DNA of 64,000 nucleotides, from assembly GCA_035294305.1 (NCBI GenBank), contig DATGLD010000041.1, positions 1 through 64,000 of the forward strand, given 5' to 3'. The stretch is from DASRBN01 sp035294305. GTDB taxonomy: Bacteria > Chloroflexota > Ktedonobacteria > Ktedonobacterales > Ktedonobacteraceae. Shown in pieces: positions 50,556 through 59,292 of the stretch. The notes below the pieces were generated by a model. That model had not been told where the DNA came from. It ran no database searches and saw only the letters and a list, made by a program, of their open reading frames with translations. Every line of letters begins with the position of its first letter. Position 1 is the stretch's first letter. The position numbers and the translations under genes are program-made.

Positions 50556-52291
50556 CCCAACCCTTTCAATTGCTCGGTGACTTCGTAGATCAGTTGCGGC
50601 AAGACGCCGAACGAGTAGGACATCAACACGCCCTCGCCGGATTGGTGGACGCCGCGCCCATATGGGCCAAGATTGACCACGGGTATGCCCAGGTCCGCAA
50701 TAGCCTGCAAAGGAAGGCTGTAGGAACCGGGGCGGGCGCTCTTAGCACCTGGCTGCCAGGTGGGTATATTGGCCGTCAAAGCAGTGACATTGGTGCCTGG
50801 ATCGAGGCGCAGGTAGCTCATATCGGAAATATAGGGGTAATATTCCTGGACGAGCAGGTGCAGTTCGGGATGCGACTCTGCTACGGTTTGAACGGCGTCA
50901 ACTAACGCGCATGGAGTTGGCGGCACGTGCGGGTAATAGGGCGGCGAATAGTAAATGATGATGGCCGGTCCGGCTTTACCACTGAGCTTCCACAGGCTGC
51001 GTACCAGGTGAAGAGCGCGTTCGCGCTCATCTATACCAGGAGGGCAGCTTTCCCAGGCTCTATCGAGTTCAGCATTCAGGCGCTGCTGGCCGAATTGTTG
51101 CGCCAGAGCAGCGCAAAGATCGGCATAGGTCAGCACCGAACCGGAGCGCGGTTGAAATACTGAGGCCGGTGAGGGGTTGCCGGCAGCCTCCATCCAGCGT
51201 TGCTCGGCGTCATCAATGCGTCGCAGGCTCTCTTCCAGTACTGCCCCGGCAATGCGTTGCAAACGTGTCAATAATTGGCCGGGTGTGGTGGAGTAGGTCA
51301 GAACGTTCAGATAGAAATAGGCCATAAAGGGGAGCTGCACATCGTAGCGGGTTTTGAGGTCTGTCGCGTGTAACGTGACGGGGGGCGGCGTAATCTGCTT
51401 GTATTCCGACCAGCAATGCCGCTCGTTCACGGCTACGGCTTCGCCGTCACCTGGTTGGAAAGGGAGTATCTGGCCGGGCACCATGTCGCATAATTCGTCG
51501 TTCATGCTGAGGTTGCGAATCAACTCTGCTGCCAGCAGATTGGCATCGATGCCGTCGAAAGGCAGACCGACATGCGATTCGCGCCCGATGATAAGGAAAC
51601 TGGGCAGGAGTTTACCTATGGTGCCAGCGTAGATATAGCGGTGCGGATCGCCGGGATAACGCGCGGTTGTATAGTCGGTATTTATGACCCCCAGATATTC
51701 CAATCTGTACTGCTCGCGCAAGCGCAAGAGAAAGTTCACCGCTTGCAAAATACCTGCCGACGCGTTTTCTTCATCGGCTTCCGCCAGCATGACAACCGAG
51801 AGTGGCAGACTGCCTTCCCTGGACCGCTGGGCAAGCCGTCGCATGACGGCGATATTGGCAGCGACGCCGCTTTTCATATCCGCGGAACCGCGCCCGAACA
51901 TCCAATCGTCAGGGTGAATTCGCAAGTCTTCTGCGAGGCCGGGGGCCAAGTTCGTTAATATGTCCAATCGTTCCGTAAGGCCCTGGGGATCGAGCGCCCA
52001 CGGTTCGAGCGGGCCATAGTCCGTTGTATCTACGGTATCGATATGCCCGAGCAGTACAAGCGTGCGGGGGCTGTTGCCGCGCAGGAAGGCATAGGCATTC
52101 GCGCGTCCATAAGGGTCATTGGGGAGCGGATCAAGTCCGGTGTCGGTATAGGCCTTTTCCAGGCCATCTGATCGCAGTAAGTGCAGTACCTCTTCAGCAA
52201 CGCGCAATTCGCCACCGGTCGAGTTGACGCTGCGTATCCTTACCAGGCGCAGCGTGTAATCTCGCATTACGTTATACCAGTTATTTTGCAA
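50546..52291 (-). CDS. rocB: M20-family peptidase, RocB-like (arginine degradation)
   Basis: 581 aa. N-terminal M20 metal-binding site 'TLVLLGHIDTVDTTDYG' (HxD) and 'DWMFGRGSADMKSGVAAN' (Asp bridging metals), 'VMLAEADEENASAGIL' (catalytic Glu pair). The long C-terminal half, with 'PPYYPHVPPTPCALVDAVQTVAE' and 'LGIPVVNLGPYGRGVHQSGEGVLMSYSFGVLPQLIYEV' (final metal ligand His), matches RocB-type proteins. RocB is linked to arginine utilisation in Bacilli, though the exact activity is unclear; the nearby arginase and argS fit that theme. Confidence 0.82.
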   Translation of the reverse strand: MQNNWYNVMRDYTLRLVRIRSVNSTGGELRVAEEVLHLLRSDGLEKAYTDTGLDPLPNDPYGRANAYAFLRGNSPRTLVLLGHIDTVDTTDYGPLEPWALDPQGLTERLDILTNLAPGLAEDLRIHPDDWMFGRGSADMKSGVAANIAVMRRLAQRSREGSLPLSVVMLAEADEENASAGILQAVNFLLRLREQYRLEYLGVINTDYTTARYPGDPHRYIYAGTIGKLLPSFLIIGRESHVGLPFDGIDANLLAAELIRNLSMNDELCDMVPGQILPFQPGDGEAVAVNERHCWSEYKQITPPPVTLHATDLKTRYDVQLPFMAYFYLNVLTYSTTPGQLLTRLQRIAGAVLEESLRRIDDAEQRWMEAAGNPSPASVFQPRSGSVLTYADLCAALAQQFGQQRLNAELDRAWESCPPGIDERERALHLVRSLWKLSGKAGPAIIIYYSPPYYPHVPPTPCALVDAVQTVAESHPELHLLVQEYYPYISDMSYLRLDPGTNVTALTANIPTWQPGAKSARPGSYSLPLQAIADLGIPVVNLGPYGRGVHQSGEGVLMSYSFGVLPQLIYEVTEQLKGLGGR

Positions 52292-52419
52292 AGGAGTTCC
52301 CCTCTATGTAGCAGATAGCCCTTCCTCCTGGAGGTGACCAGGGAGTTTGACAACAGGATCAGCAATCCAGGCAAGAACAGGCAAAGAGCATGAAGAAGGT
52401 GCTGGCGTTGATAGCCTGC

Positions 52420-53235
52420 CTATGCTGGAAATAGAAACACCATGCGCGACGGGTTCTGAGGGTCGTATTTGACCGGAAGTGTGGACCCTTCCATTAGCGT
52501 TATCTTGCTGGTATCGATCCAGGTAGTGAAGGAGCTTTGAAAAGGGAACCCCATATTATCCGGTTGCACCTGCACCTCAACGGAAAACGGAGCGAAGCGT
52601 TGAATTGGGTCACCTGTCTGCTGCTTTCGCAGGATAGTCGCCTGCCCTGATACTCCTTTTTTTTCCAGGTGGTGACACAGCATCTCCGCCTGTGCCAGTG
52701 CCACTGCTGCCTGTGCATTGACCGAGGCGGCTGTTCCAGAGAAATTAGTGATTACCTGAACATCTTGCACAGTCCACGATTGCCCACCAGATTGTGCTAC
52801 TCGACGCTCAGCTTCTTCGAGGTCCAATAATTCCTGCAATTCTGGATCAAGGTCGGCCATTCCAGCGCCGGCGGCGGATGAAGCCGGTGTTCCGGGCGGG
52901 GCCGAGAGCAGCGCATCACGCCTGGCCTTTTCTGCCTGGCGCTCGGCCTGCTGCTTATGTTTCATTCCTTTCAAGTCATAGCGGTCATCATGGGACAGAT
53001 CAAGCTGAACTTCCAGGCTTTTGGGATCATACTTCACATTCACTGTATCGCCCACCTGGGGATAGGGCGTAAACGAGTGAAAGTGGTGCGTAGTTTTTGC
53101 CCTGAACGGCTGCCGGTTTGGAGGATGTACCTCCAGCACAAACTCCACTTTGTCATGATGCTCTTCTTCCCAACGGCTGAACACCATCTCGGCGTACAGA
53201 ACTTTTGCCTGGGCAGATTCATGGTGACCAAACAT
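52420..53235 (-). CDS. Hypothetical protein with DUF3592-like domains
   Basis: About 271 aa, soluble. First domain 'AKVLYAEMVFSRWEEEHHDKVEFVLEVHPPNRQPFRAKTTHHFHSFTPYPQVGDTVNVKYDPKSLEVQLDLSHDDRYDLKGM' and C-terminal 'VEVQVQPDNMGFPFQSSFTTWIDTSKITLMEGSTLPVKYDPQNPSRMVFLFPA' each resemble the 'G..V.V.Y.P.N' beta fold of DUF3592. Between them is a charged coiled region ('KHKQQAERQAEKARR'). GGAGG lies 8 bases before the ATG at 53235. No function assigned. Confidence 0.7.
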   Translation of the reverse strand: MFGHHESAQAKVLYAEMVFSRWEEEHHDKVEFVLEVHPPNRQPFRAKTTHHFHSFTPYPQVGDTVNVKYDPKSLEVQLDLSHDDRYDLKGMKHKQQAERQAEKARRDALLSAPPGTPASSAAGAGMADLDPELQELLDLEEAERRVAQSGGQSWTVQDVQVITNFSGTAASVNAQAAVALAQAEMLCHHLEKKGVSGQATILRKQQTGDPIQRFAPFSVEVQVQPDNMGFPFQSSFTTWIDTSKITLMEGSTLPVKYDPQNPSRMVFLFPA

Positions 53236-53327
53236 GCAGAAATCCTCCAGTCTCATAGCGCTCTAGCGCACTTGTAGATCAGCTTCAATCATATTCCATG
53301 TGTCAAGCCTTCAGTGATTACACCGTC

Positions 53328-53356
53328 TGGACAAGTGCGAAATGTAGGGCTACAAT
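53328..53356 (+). promoter_or_regulatory. Sigma70-type promoter candidate for arginase
   Basis: TGGACA at 53328-53333, 17-base spacer, TACAAT at 53351-53356, about 42 bases before the arginase ATG. Confidence 0.65.
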
Positions 53357-53397
53357 AGGCACAGTTTCGCTGTTCAACGGAGAAGAGACGAGGAAAG

Positions 53398-54294
53398 ATG
53401 GTGAACATTCGTGTTATCGGAGTCCCGATAGACCTGGGCGCGGGCCGGCATGGAGCCGATTTAGGCCCTGCCGCAATACGTTACGCCGACCTGAATAAAA
53501 AACTGCGTCAACTGGGTTATACCGTTATTGATGAAGGAAATTTGCTTGTGCCTGGTCCCCAAACGCCCCTTTTGGGCGAACCAAAGCTGATGAATCTGGA
53601 GCCTATTCTGGAAGTGTGTACAGAGCTGGCGACGCGTGTAGAAAACATCGCGGCCGACGGTGATTTTCCGCTCGTGATTGGCGGTGACCATAGCCTGGCG
53701 CTGGGATCGATCACCGGAGCCGCGAAGATACAGAAACCGTTGGGTCTGTTATGGGTTGATGCGCATGGCGATTTCAACACCGATCAGACATCGCCTTCCG
53801 GCCATATTCACGGCATGCCACTGGCGGCGCTGGCAGGCATCGGGGATGAGCGGCTGGTTTCGCTGGGCGGATTCAGTCCAAAGGTGGACCCAGCGCATAT
53901 CGCCATCGTCGGGGTGCGCGACCTCGATGTGGGTGAGAAGGAGCTGCTGCGGGCGGCCCGGGTACATGTCTTTACGATGAAAGACATTGATCATATGGGT
54001 ATTGCCGCCGTTATCGCACAGGCGCTGGCGATTACAACCGATGGTACACGCGGCCTGCATGTGAGTTTTGACATCGATGTGCTTGATCCGCGAGAGGCGC
54101 ACGGTGTGGGTACGCCGGTGAGAGGGGGCTTGACGTACCGCGAGGCCAGCGTGGTGATGGAAGAGATCGCGGCATCCGGCAAGATGACCTCGCTGGACAT
54201 AGTTGAAGATAATCCGCTACTCGACAACAAGAACCGGACGGCGGTGATGGCAGTCGATCTGATGCTCTCCGCTTTTGGGAAATGCATTTATTAG
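53398..54294 (+). CDS. rocF: Arginase
   Basis: Hydrolyses L-arginine to ornithine and urea with a binuclear manganese centre. Seen: 'IGGDHSLALGS' (first metal His) near residue 95, 'VDAHGDFNTD' near 120, 'HGMPLAALAG' and 'SFDIDVLDPREAHGVGTPVRGGLTYREA' near 225, covering all six metal ligands. 298 aa, normal. Divergent from the 52420 gene, with rocB and argS 1-3 kb away, suggesting an arginine catabolic neighbourhood. No ornithine aminotransferase or urease seen. Ends in a 76-base palindrome. Confidence 0.94.
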   Translation: MVNIRVIGVPIDLGAGRHGADLGPAAIRYADLNKKLRQLGYTVIDEGNLLVPGPQTPLLGEPKLMNLEPILEVCTELATRVENIAADGDFPLVIGGDHSLALGSITGAAKIQKPLGLLWVDAHGDFNTDQTSPSGHIHGMPLAALAGIGDERLVSLGGFSPKVDPAHIAIVGVRDLDVGEKELLRAARVHVFTMKDIDHMGIAAVIAQALAITTDGTRGLHVSFDIDVLDPREAHGVGTPVRGGLTYREASVVMEEIAASGKMTSLDIVEDNPLLDNKNRTAVMAVDLMLSAFGKCIY

Positions 54295-54368
54295 GTTTCA
54301 GCAATAAGAGCGGCGGGAAACTCAATCAGGCCTGATTGAGTTTCCCGCCGCTCTTATTGCTGAAACCT
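54293..54368. terminator. 76-base perfect palindrome
   Basis: Two 38-base arms, AGGTTTCAGCAATAAGAGCG... to ...CGCTCTTATTGCTGAAACCT, meeting at AGGCCT without a spacer. It starts two bases before the end of the arginase stop and ends before the SPW gene stop, so it separates convergent genes. Confidence 0.95.
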
Positions 54369-54378
54369 GAGTTATTAC

Positions 54379-54780
54379 TTACACTGTGGCTTTCGCCATG
54401 GCTGTGGTGCGTGGCTTTGTCTGCGAGACCAGCACGAGAATTACCACAGCAATACCGGCGATAAGATGCGGCAACCAGACATTCGGAGTATCTTTATAGA
54501 AACCGAACAGGAATGGTGAGACCGCGAGAAATGCGGCGGCCAGGAAGTCTATCACCAGGTGATAGGTCATGGGCAGGAAGCGTAGGCCAGGAATGCCGCG
54601 CTCGTAGTTGGTTAACAGGCTATAGATGATGAGGACGACGCCGAGCACCATAGGCAGAATAACGGCCATTCCTCCAACGTTGAAGAAGCCGAAAACGAAT
54701 GGGGCGGCAATCAGTCCTATGCCACCAATGTAATCGAAAATGCCATGAATCGATGTGGGCACAAAACGAATACTGTTCAT
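54379..54780 (-). CDS. SPW-repeat-like membrane protein
   Basis: 133 aa with four helices arranged as two similar halves: 'HGIFDYIGGIGLIAAPFVFGFFNVGGMAVILPMVLGVVLIIYSLLTNYE' and 'YHLVIDFLAAAFLAVSPFLFGFYKDTPNVWLPHLIAGIAVVILVLVSQT'. The 'H...D' helix starts and 'AP(F)..GF' / 'SPFLFGF' motifs match SPW family proteins. Function unknown. Minus strand; the divergent serine hydrolase starts 240 bases away. Confidence 0.8.
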   Translation of the reverse strand: MNSIRFVPTSIHGIFDYIGGIGLIAAPFVFGFFNVGGMAVILPMVLGVVLIIYSLLTNYERGIPGLRFLPMTYHLVIDFLAAAFLAVSPFLFGFYKDTPNVWLPHLIAGIAVVILVLVSQTKPRTTAMAKATV

Positions 54781-55021
54781 TAAAAAGTTCCTTTCATAAT
54801 GACCTTGCTGAACACAGCAGCGAAGATACGAAGAACTACTTGTCTTCCGTCTAGCACCGCCTGAAGCTATCAGTAGTGCTATCTGTCATTATATACGGGA
54901 CAAATTATTATCTAGATCATTCGAGATACGTCCTTTGGCGAATGACTTACACGCTTTTTCATGTTATGCTGGGTGGTGTTCAAGATGAGAAGAGCAGGCT
55001 GCCTGTCCAAAGAGGAATACA

Positions 55022-56209
55022 ATGAAGAAGATAAGCGAACATCGTATCAAAAGAGATCACAAAATCTATTCCTCTATTTATATGCTTATACTCGTTTTGA
55101 TTGTGGCCGGTTGCGCAACATCAAGTATTGCTCCTGCCCCCCAAAAATCGGGTGTTACTCCTACCTCGAATGTTCCAGCCCTTTCAACATCTGCCAGGCC
55201 CTTTCCCAATGCAGCTCAAATCGACGCTTATCTGACAGATCTGGAGCATCACGGCGTTTTGAGCGGTTCCGTACTCGTGGCACACGACGGTATGCTTTTC
55301 GAGAAGGGCTACGACCTGGCAGACAAAGATGCTCATATTCCCAATACCCCGCAGACACGGTTTCGTATTGGCTCGAATACCAAGCAGTTTACGGCCATGG
55401 CGATACTTATCTTACAGGAGCGCGGCAAATTGCATGTGCAGGACCATATCTGTCTTTATGTTCCCGATTGCCCGCAGGATTGGCAAGCCATCACCATCGA
55501 AAATCTGTTAACGCACACTTCTGGCATTCCTGATTACATTAACTCACCCGATTTTCTGACATTCTGGCTCAAGCCTGCCACTCCCGAAGAACTGGTTGCG
55601 CGCTTTAAGGACCTGCCGCTTGAATTTAAGCCCGGCTCGCGTTTCAAGTATAGCAATTCAGGGTATACCCTGCTGGGCTATATCATCGAGCGTGTCAGCG
55701 GGGAATCGTTTGCGACGTTTTTGCAGCAAAATATCTTTACACCGCTCAAATTGCATAATACTGGTTATGATACGACTTATCCGGCGCTGCCACAACATGC
55801 CACCGGCTACTACCAGGGGTATATCAAGCCCGCACCATATGATCCCTCCGTACTTTACGCGGCAGGGGCATTGTATTCGACCGTGGAAGATTTGAATATA
55901 TGGGACCAGGCTCTGATGATGCATAAACTGGTTTCCCAACCGGCGCTAAATGCCATGTTTACCCTGCATATTCCATGCCCGCCGCCTGGACCAGGGGGAT
56001 GTTTACAGCATGCGGACCTGGGATACGGCTATGGCTGGTTCATTGCCGCGGAGCCACAGGGTAGGCTCATCTATCACGTCGGTCATATTGACGGATTCTT
56101 CACCTACAACGGCTTCTATCCCAAAAGCAATCTTGTCGTCGTCGTGCTGAGCAACCTGGAGACGACGAATGTGTTGCGAACGGGGCTAGCGCTAGCTGCT
56201 ATGGTGTGA
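55022..56209 (+). CDS. Serine hydrolase, class C beta-lactamase family lipoprotein
   Basis: 395 aa. Lipobox near 'LIVAGC' (residues 25-31) suggests lipid anchoring outside the cell. Catalytic motifs of the beta-lactamase/transpeptidase fold: SNTK (S-x-x-K) near residue 117 in 'FRIGSNTKQFTAMAIL', YSNSGY (Tyr-x-Asn) near 218, and 'HVGHIDGFFTYNG' (HxG type) near the end. Such proteins act as esterases or D-amino-peptidases more often than as true beta-lactamases. GAGGAA site before the ATG. A -10-like TATGCT lies about 50 bases upstream. Confidence 0.88.
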   Translation: MKKISEHRIKRDHKIYSSIYMLILVLIVAGCATSSIAPAPQKSGVTPTSNVPALSTSARPFPNAAQIDAYLTDLEHHGVLSGSVLVAHDGMLFEKGYDLADKDAHIPNTPQTRFRIGSNTKQFTAMAILILQERGKLHVQDHICLYVPDCPQDWQAITIENLLTHTSGIPDYINSPDFLTFWLKPATPEELVARFKDLPLEFKPGSRFKYSNSGYTLLGYIIERVSGESFATFLQQNIFTPLKLHNTGYDTTYPALPQHATGYYQGYIKPAPYDPSVLYAAGALYSTVEDLNIWDQALMMHKLVSQPALNAMFTLHIPCPPPGPGGCLQHADLGYGYGWFIAAEPQGRLIYHVGHIDGFFTYNGFYPKSNLVVVVLSNLETTNVLRTGLALAAMV

Positions 56210-56240
56210 GGGCGGGGGCCTGTCAGGTAGTTGCAGCTTG

Positions 56241-56453
56241 CTAGCAATCCTGTGAGAGAAGGCTATCCCAATCTCGTTCATACTCTCGTGAAGAGGGCGT
56301 CATCGTTACTTCTCTCATATTGACAACAAGGAACAGCTTTTCGAGCACGCAGGCTACTGCGCCCTCTATGGTCATTTCCGCCAGCTCAACATTTTTTAGC
56401 TCATAGGGGAATACACTTGCATCAACCTGGGCGCGAATCATAAGTTCATACAT
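56241..56453 (-). CDS. Small hypothetical protein
   Basis: 70 aa: 'MYELMIRAQVDASVFPYELKNVELAEMTIEGAVACVLEKLFLVVNMREVTMTPSSREYERDW'. No membrane helix. AGGAGGA lies 9 bases before the ATG at 56453, so translation is likely. Not recognised. Confidence 0.6.
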   Translation of the reverse strand: MYELMIRAQVDASVFPYELKNVELAEMTIEGAVACVLEKLFLVVNMREVTMTPSSREYERDWDSLLSQDC

Positions 56454-56637
56454 ACTAGGAATTCCTCCTGGAACAACAAAAAGCAAATGCTTATCAAAAT
56501 CTGCGCAGCTAATGCCGCTAGCGTTGAGAATAACCGATAATGCATCCTAAAGTAAACGGGCAGATTTATCATTCACTTAACATTTTGGATGTGATAAGCG
56601 AACTCTTTCTTAAGAGTGCTGAAGCGAGGACCGCTTA

Positions 56638-57465
56638 CTAGTTCGGTGTGAAAAATGCCTGTTCTTCACTGCCCTCATTGAGGTTATCTACACCGGCGTT
56701 ACTCGCACGGTCTTCTGACCCAGATGCAAAAAATTCGGGTGTAAACGCGGCCATTTCTATACGTTTCTTAGCTGCCGCAAAATAGGTAGGATCGATTTCT
56801 ATGCCGGTAAAACGCCGGTTAAGCTGCAATGCCGCGACTCCGGTGGAACCAACTCCCATAAAGGGATCGAACACGAGATCGCCAGGATGGGTGGCTAATT
56901 GTATGAGGCGACTGAGAACTTTAATGGGCTTCTGAGTCGGGTGAACCGGATTTTTTACTCTTTCCTTGCCCATACAGATGGGGCTTTCGATGAAGTTGTG
57001 CATGTCTTTTTGCCGGGTAAAATTCCAGGTGTGTCCTTTATTCCAGGCACATACGATGAGTTCGCAGCTATTCAAGAAGCCTGCTCGCCTGAGCTTAGGC
57101 GGGGGATTCAGCTTATGCCATACGACAAACTGAAATGTATCGAAGGCAGGATCAAACGCCTGGTGCCACTGGCCTAGTAAGTTGTAGCTGGTGAAGGCAA
57201 ATATGGTGCCTGTTGGCTTGAGGATGCGCTTGAAGTCCTCAAGCCATTCGGCGGGATTGAAGATGCTGGTATCCCATTCAGCAACATCGTTATTGAAATC
57301 TTTCCGCCAGGACATTTTGATGTTGCCGGTAGAGTAACATCCTAGATTATAGGGTGGGTCTGTTAAAATCAAATCAATGGATTGGCCAGGTATGGTTTTG
57401 ATGAGCTGGGAGCTATCGCCTAAAATCAACTTGTAATTACTCATTTCGCCTGCATGCACCTTCAT
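56638..57465 (-). CDS. Site-specific DNA methyltransferase (N4/N6, beta-class order)
   Basis: 275 aa. Motif IV DPPY ('LILTDPPYNLG', about residue 35) comes before the SAM-binding motif I ('VFDPFMGVGSTGVAAL', about 205), with 'HPTQKPIKVL' in between, the beta-class arrangement of N4-cytosine/N6-adenine methyltransferases. The order and size resemble stand-alone or type II MTases. No restriction nuclease or specificity subunit is adjacent, so it is an orphan. Base composition is lower in GC than neighbours, hinting at transfer. Start ATG 57465 or 57444; the region's T-rich promoter side is not resolved. Confidence 0.88.
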   Translation of the reverse strand: MKVHAGEMSNYKLILGDSSQLIKTIPGQSIDLILTDPPYNLGCYSTGNIKMSWRKDFNNDVAEWDTSIFNPAEWLEDFKRILKPTGTIFAFTSYNLLGQWHQAFDPAFDTFQFVVWHKLNPPPKLRRAGFLNSCELIVCAWNKGHTWNFTRQKDMHNFIESPICMGKERVKNPVHPTQKPIKVLSRLIQLATHPGDLVFDPFMGVGSTGVAALQLNRRFTGIEIDPTYFAAAKKRIEMAAFTPEFFASGSEDRASNAGVDNLNEGSEEQAFFTPN

Positions 57466-57732
57466 ACTGAAATTAGCAGCCTGTTTGTTATCCCTGCCGG
57501 GTTTTGCATACAGATATTGTATGCTATTTCCTGCTGGTAGCCAAATCTAGGGTAAAAGGTCTTTTTTAGGACTATAGCGCAAGTAGAGTTCTCTCAACAC
57601 ATTTTTGATGCCGGCAAGCGCATATCACCTCCTGGAGGACGACCACCAGGGTCAGAGAGAGTTGCTGCTTCTCACTTTATGCGATAATAAACCTGAGTAA
57701 TCTACTCATCAATTTTTCTAGCAGGAGTTATC

Positions 57733-59127
57733 ATGTTTTCAGGTCGAACCGCAGGTGGCAGAGGAAAACTGCTGCCGCACTCTTTCATTCCGGGTGGACT
57801 CTCCATCATGGCGCTGGTTGCGCTGTATCAGAGTTATCGTGCGCATCGTGCCGTGCGAGAGTTGCATACACCCGGCGATCTTCCTTTGCCGGGAACGGCA
57901 CCACATGTTTCCATTATCCTACCAGTACGCAACGAGGAGATCAATATCGATGCGTGTCTCGAATCGCTACTGGCGCAAGATTATCCGAACTTCAACATCA
58001 TGGTTATCGATGATGGTTCAACTGATGCTACACCATGGCTGCTTGAGCGGTGGAGAGGACGTGATCCGCGTATCATGGTGCGCCGGATTGACGAACTGCC
58101 CCCCGATTGGGCAGGCAAGCCGCACGCGTTACATATGGGAGCCACACTTACCGGCGGCGAATGGATGCTGTTTACGGACGCCGACACGCGCCATGCCCCC
58201 CAGACGCTGCGCCTGATGGTCGGCTACGCCTTGGACCGGAAGGCCGATTTACTCACCATGTATACAAATCTCATGGATATGAGTGGCACGGCAATGCCCT
58301 TGCTGATGCCTTTGAGCGAGGTTATCCTGGCTCATCGTGTTACACCGGATGAGATTAGCGATCCTGCGCACCCGCGCGCGTTTGCATTTGGGCAATATAT
58401 TCTGCTGCGTCGCAAGGCGTATATCGAGACGGGCGGGTATGCAGCCAGCTACATGCGTACGACCTTCATCGATGATCTCGCGCTCGCCGAACAGTTCAAA
58501 CAAGCTGGAAAGCGGGTTGAGCTGGTAAATGGGCGTGGCCTGATTTCGAACCGGCAGTGGACGACCTGGAAAAGCGCCCGCCAGGGGTGGGGGAAGAGTT
58601 GCTATAGCGAAATTATCCGTTCACGCGTGCCATTTGGCGGTCTACACGCGGGATTAGCGTTGATTATTTATGGTCTGGGGCCGCTTTGCACACTTCTTTA
58701 TGCGCTCATCAGCAGAGTAATGAGCGGGAAGATCCAACCCGGGCGCGATCAACCTGGTCCCTCTATCTCGCCCCCAGGAAAGGGGCGTCGAAAAATGTCT
58801 CGCCTTACTACACTACTTGCGAGTATAACCCTGCTGGCACAGATCGATGCCAAACGTTGTTTTGATCGTGAACATGGACTGCCCGTAACCTGGTCCCTCA
58901 CCGCCCCTCTGAGTTGGGCTGTTTTTGGCGTCATGGTGCTTGACGTGGCGCGCCTGATTTTGACAGGGCATGGCGCGCAATGGAAAGGGCGCCAGATTCA
59001 TATACACGAGAGAACGTTGTCGCCGATCAAACCCACAGTTGCGGAGGTAGCTCGGCAGGCGCCTGGCGCTGTTTCTACAAGGATAGATATTGTACAGGCA
59101 CCTGGCGCGGTTCCTAACGGAGTGTAA
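57733..59127 (+). CDS. Glycosyltransferase family 2 protein, HpnB-like, with repeat-derived insertions
   Basis: 464 aa. N-terminal helix, then GT2 catalytic domain: 'VSIILPVRNEEINIDACLESLLAQDYPNFNIMVIDDGSTDAT', DxD in 'MLFTDADTRHAP', acceptor-side 'TTFIDDLALAEQFKQAGKRVELVNGRGLISNRQW' with the (Q/R)xxRW-like motif, and two C-terminal helices. The pattern fits hopene-associated (HpnB) or ceramide-glucosyltransferase-type enzymes. Residues ~335-355 (GRDQPGPSISPPGKG) and the C-terminal tail (two APGAV copies) derive from repeat DNA. AGGAG lies 6 bases before the ATG. Upstream of the acyltransferase and GH5 genes. Confidence 0.85.
   Translation: MFSGRTAGGRGKLLPHSFIPGGLSIMALVALYQSYRAHRAVRELHTPGDLPLPGTAPHVSIILPVRNEEINIDACLESLLAQDYPNFNIMVIDDGSTDATPWLLERWRGRDPRIMVRRIDELPPDWAGKPHALHMGATLTGGEWMLFTDADTRHAPQTLRLMVGYALDRKADLLTMYTNLMDMSGTAMPLLMPLSEVILAHRVTPDEISDPAHPRAFAFGQYILLRRKAYIETGGYAASYMRTTFIDDLALAEQFKQAGKRVELVNGRGLISNRQWTTWKSARQGWGKSCYSEIIRSRVPFGGLHAGLALIIYGLGPLCTLLYALISRVMSGKIQPGRDQPGPSISPPGKGRRKMSRLTTLLASITLLAQIDAKRCFDREHGLPVTWSLTAPLSWAVFGVMVLDVARLILTGHGAQWKGRQIHIHERTLSPIKPTVAEVARQAPGAVSTRIDIVQAPGAVPNGV
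58741..58764 (+). repeat. Family C repeat inside the GT2 coding sequence
   Basis: GCGCGATCAACCTGGTCCCT, in frame; followed by a CGCCCCC..GGGGCG hairpin at about 58769-58788. Absent from the expected enzyme core. Confidence 0.6.
59056..59120 (+). repeat. Two family A-like repeats forming the GT2 C-terminus
   Basis: CAGGCGCCTGGCGCTGTTTC.. (59056-59082) and CAGGCACCTGGCGCGGTTCC.. (59095-59120), 39 bases apart; both translate as QAPGAV. Confidence 0.6.
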
Positions 59128-59166
59128 CAATCGCATCGGGGAAGAAGCCTGCGAGTTCGCCGCTCC

Positions 59167-59188
59167 GGTAGGGACACGGCCTGTCCCG
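59167..59188. repeat. Dispersed repeat, family A-like, short form
   Basis: GGTAGGGACACGGCCTGTCC, with GGGACA../..TGTCCC ends, in the gap before the acyltransferase gene. Confidence 0.5.
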
Positions 59189-59292
59189 GCGGGAGTTGCT
59201 CATGCGGGGGGAAATTCATCCGGGTTCGTAGACCAGTTGATGTGCGAAAATATATGAAAAGGTAAGGCCAGGCGTTCACACGCGGAGGTCTC

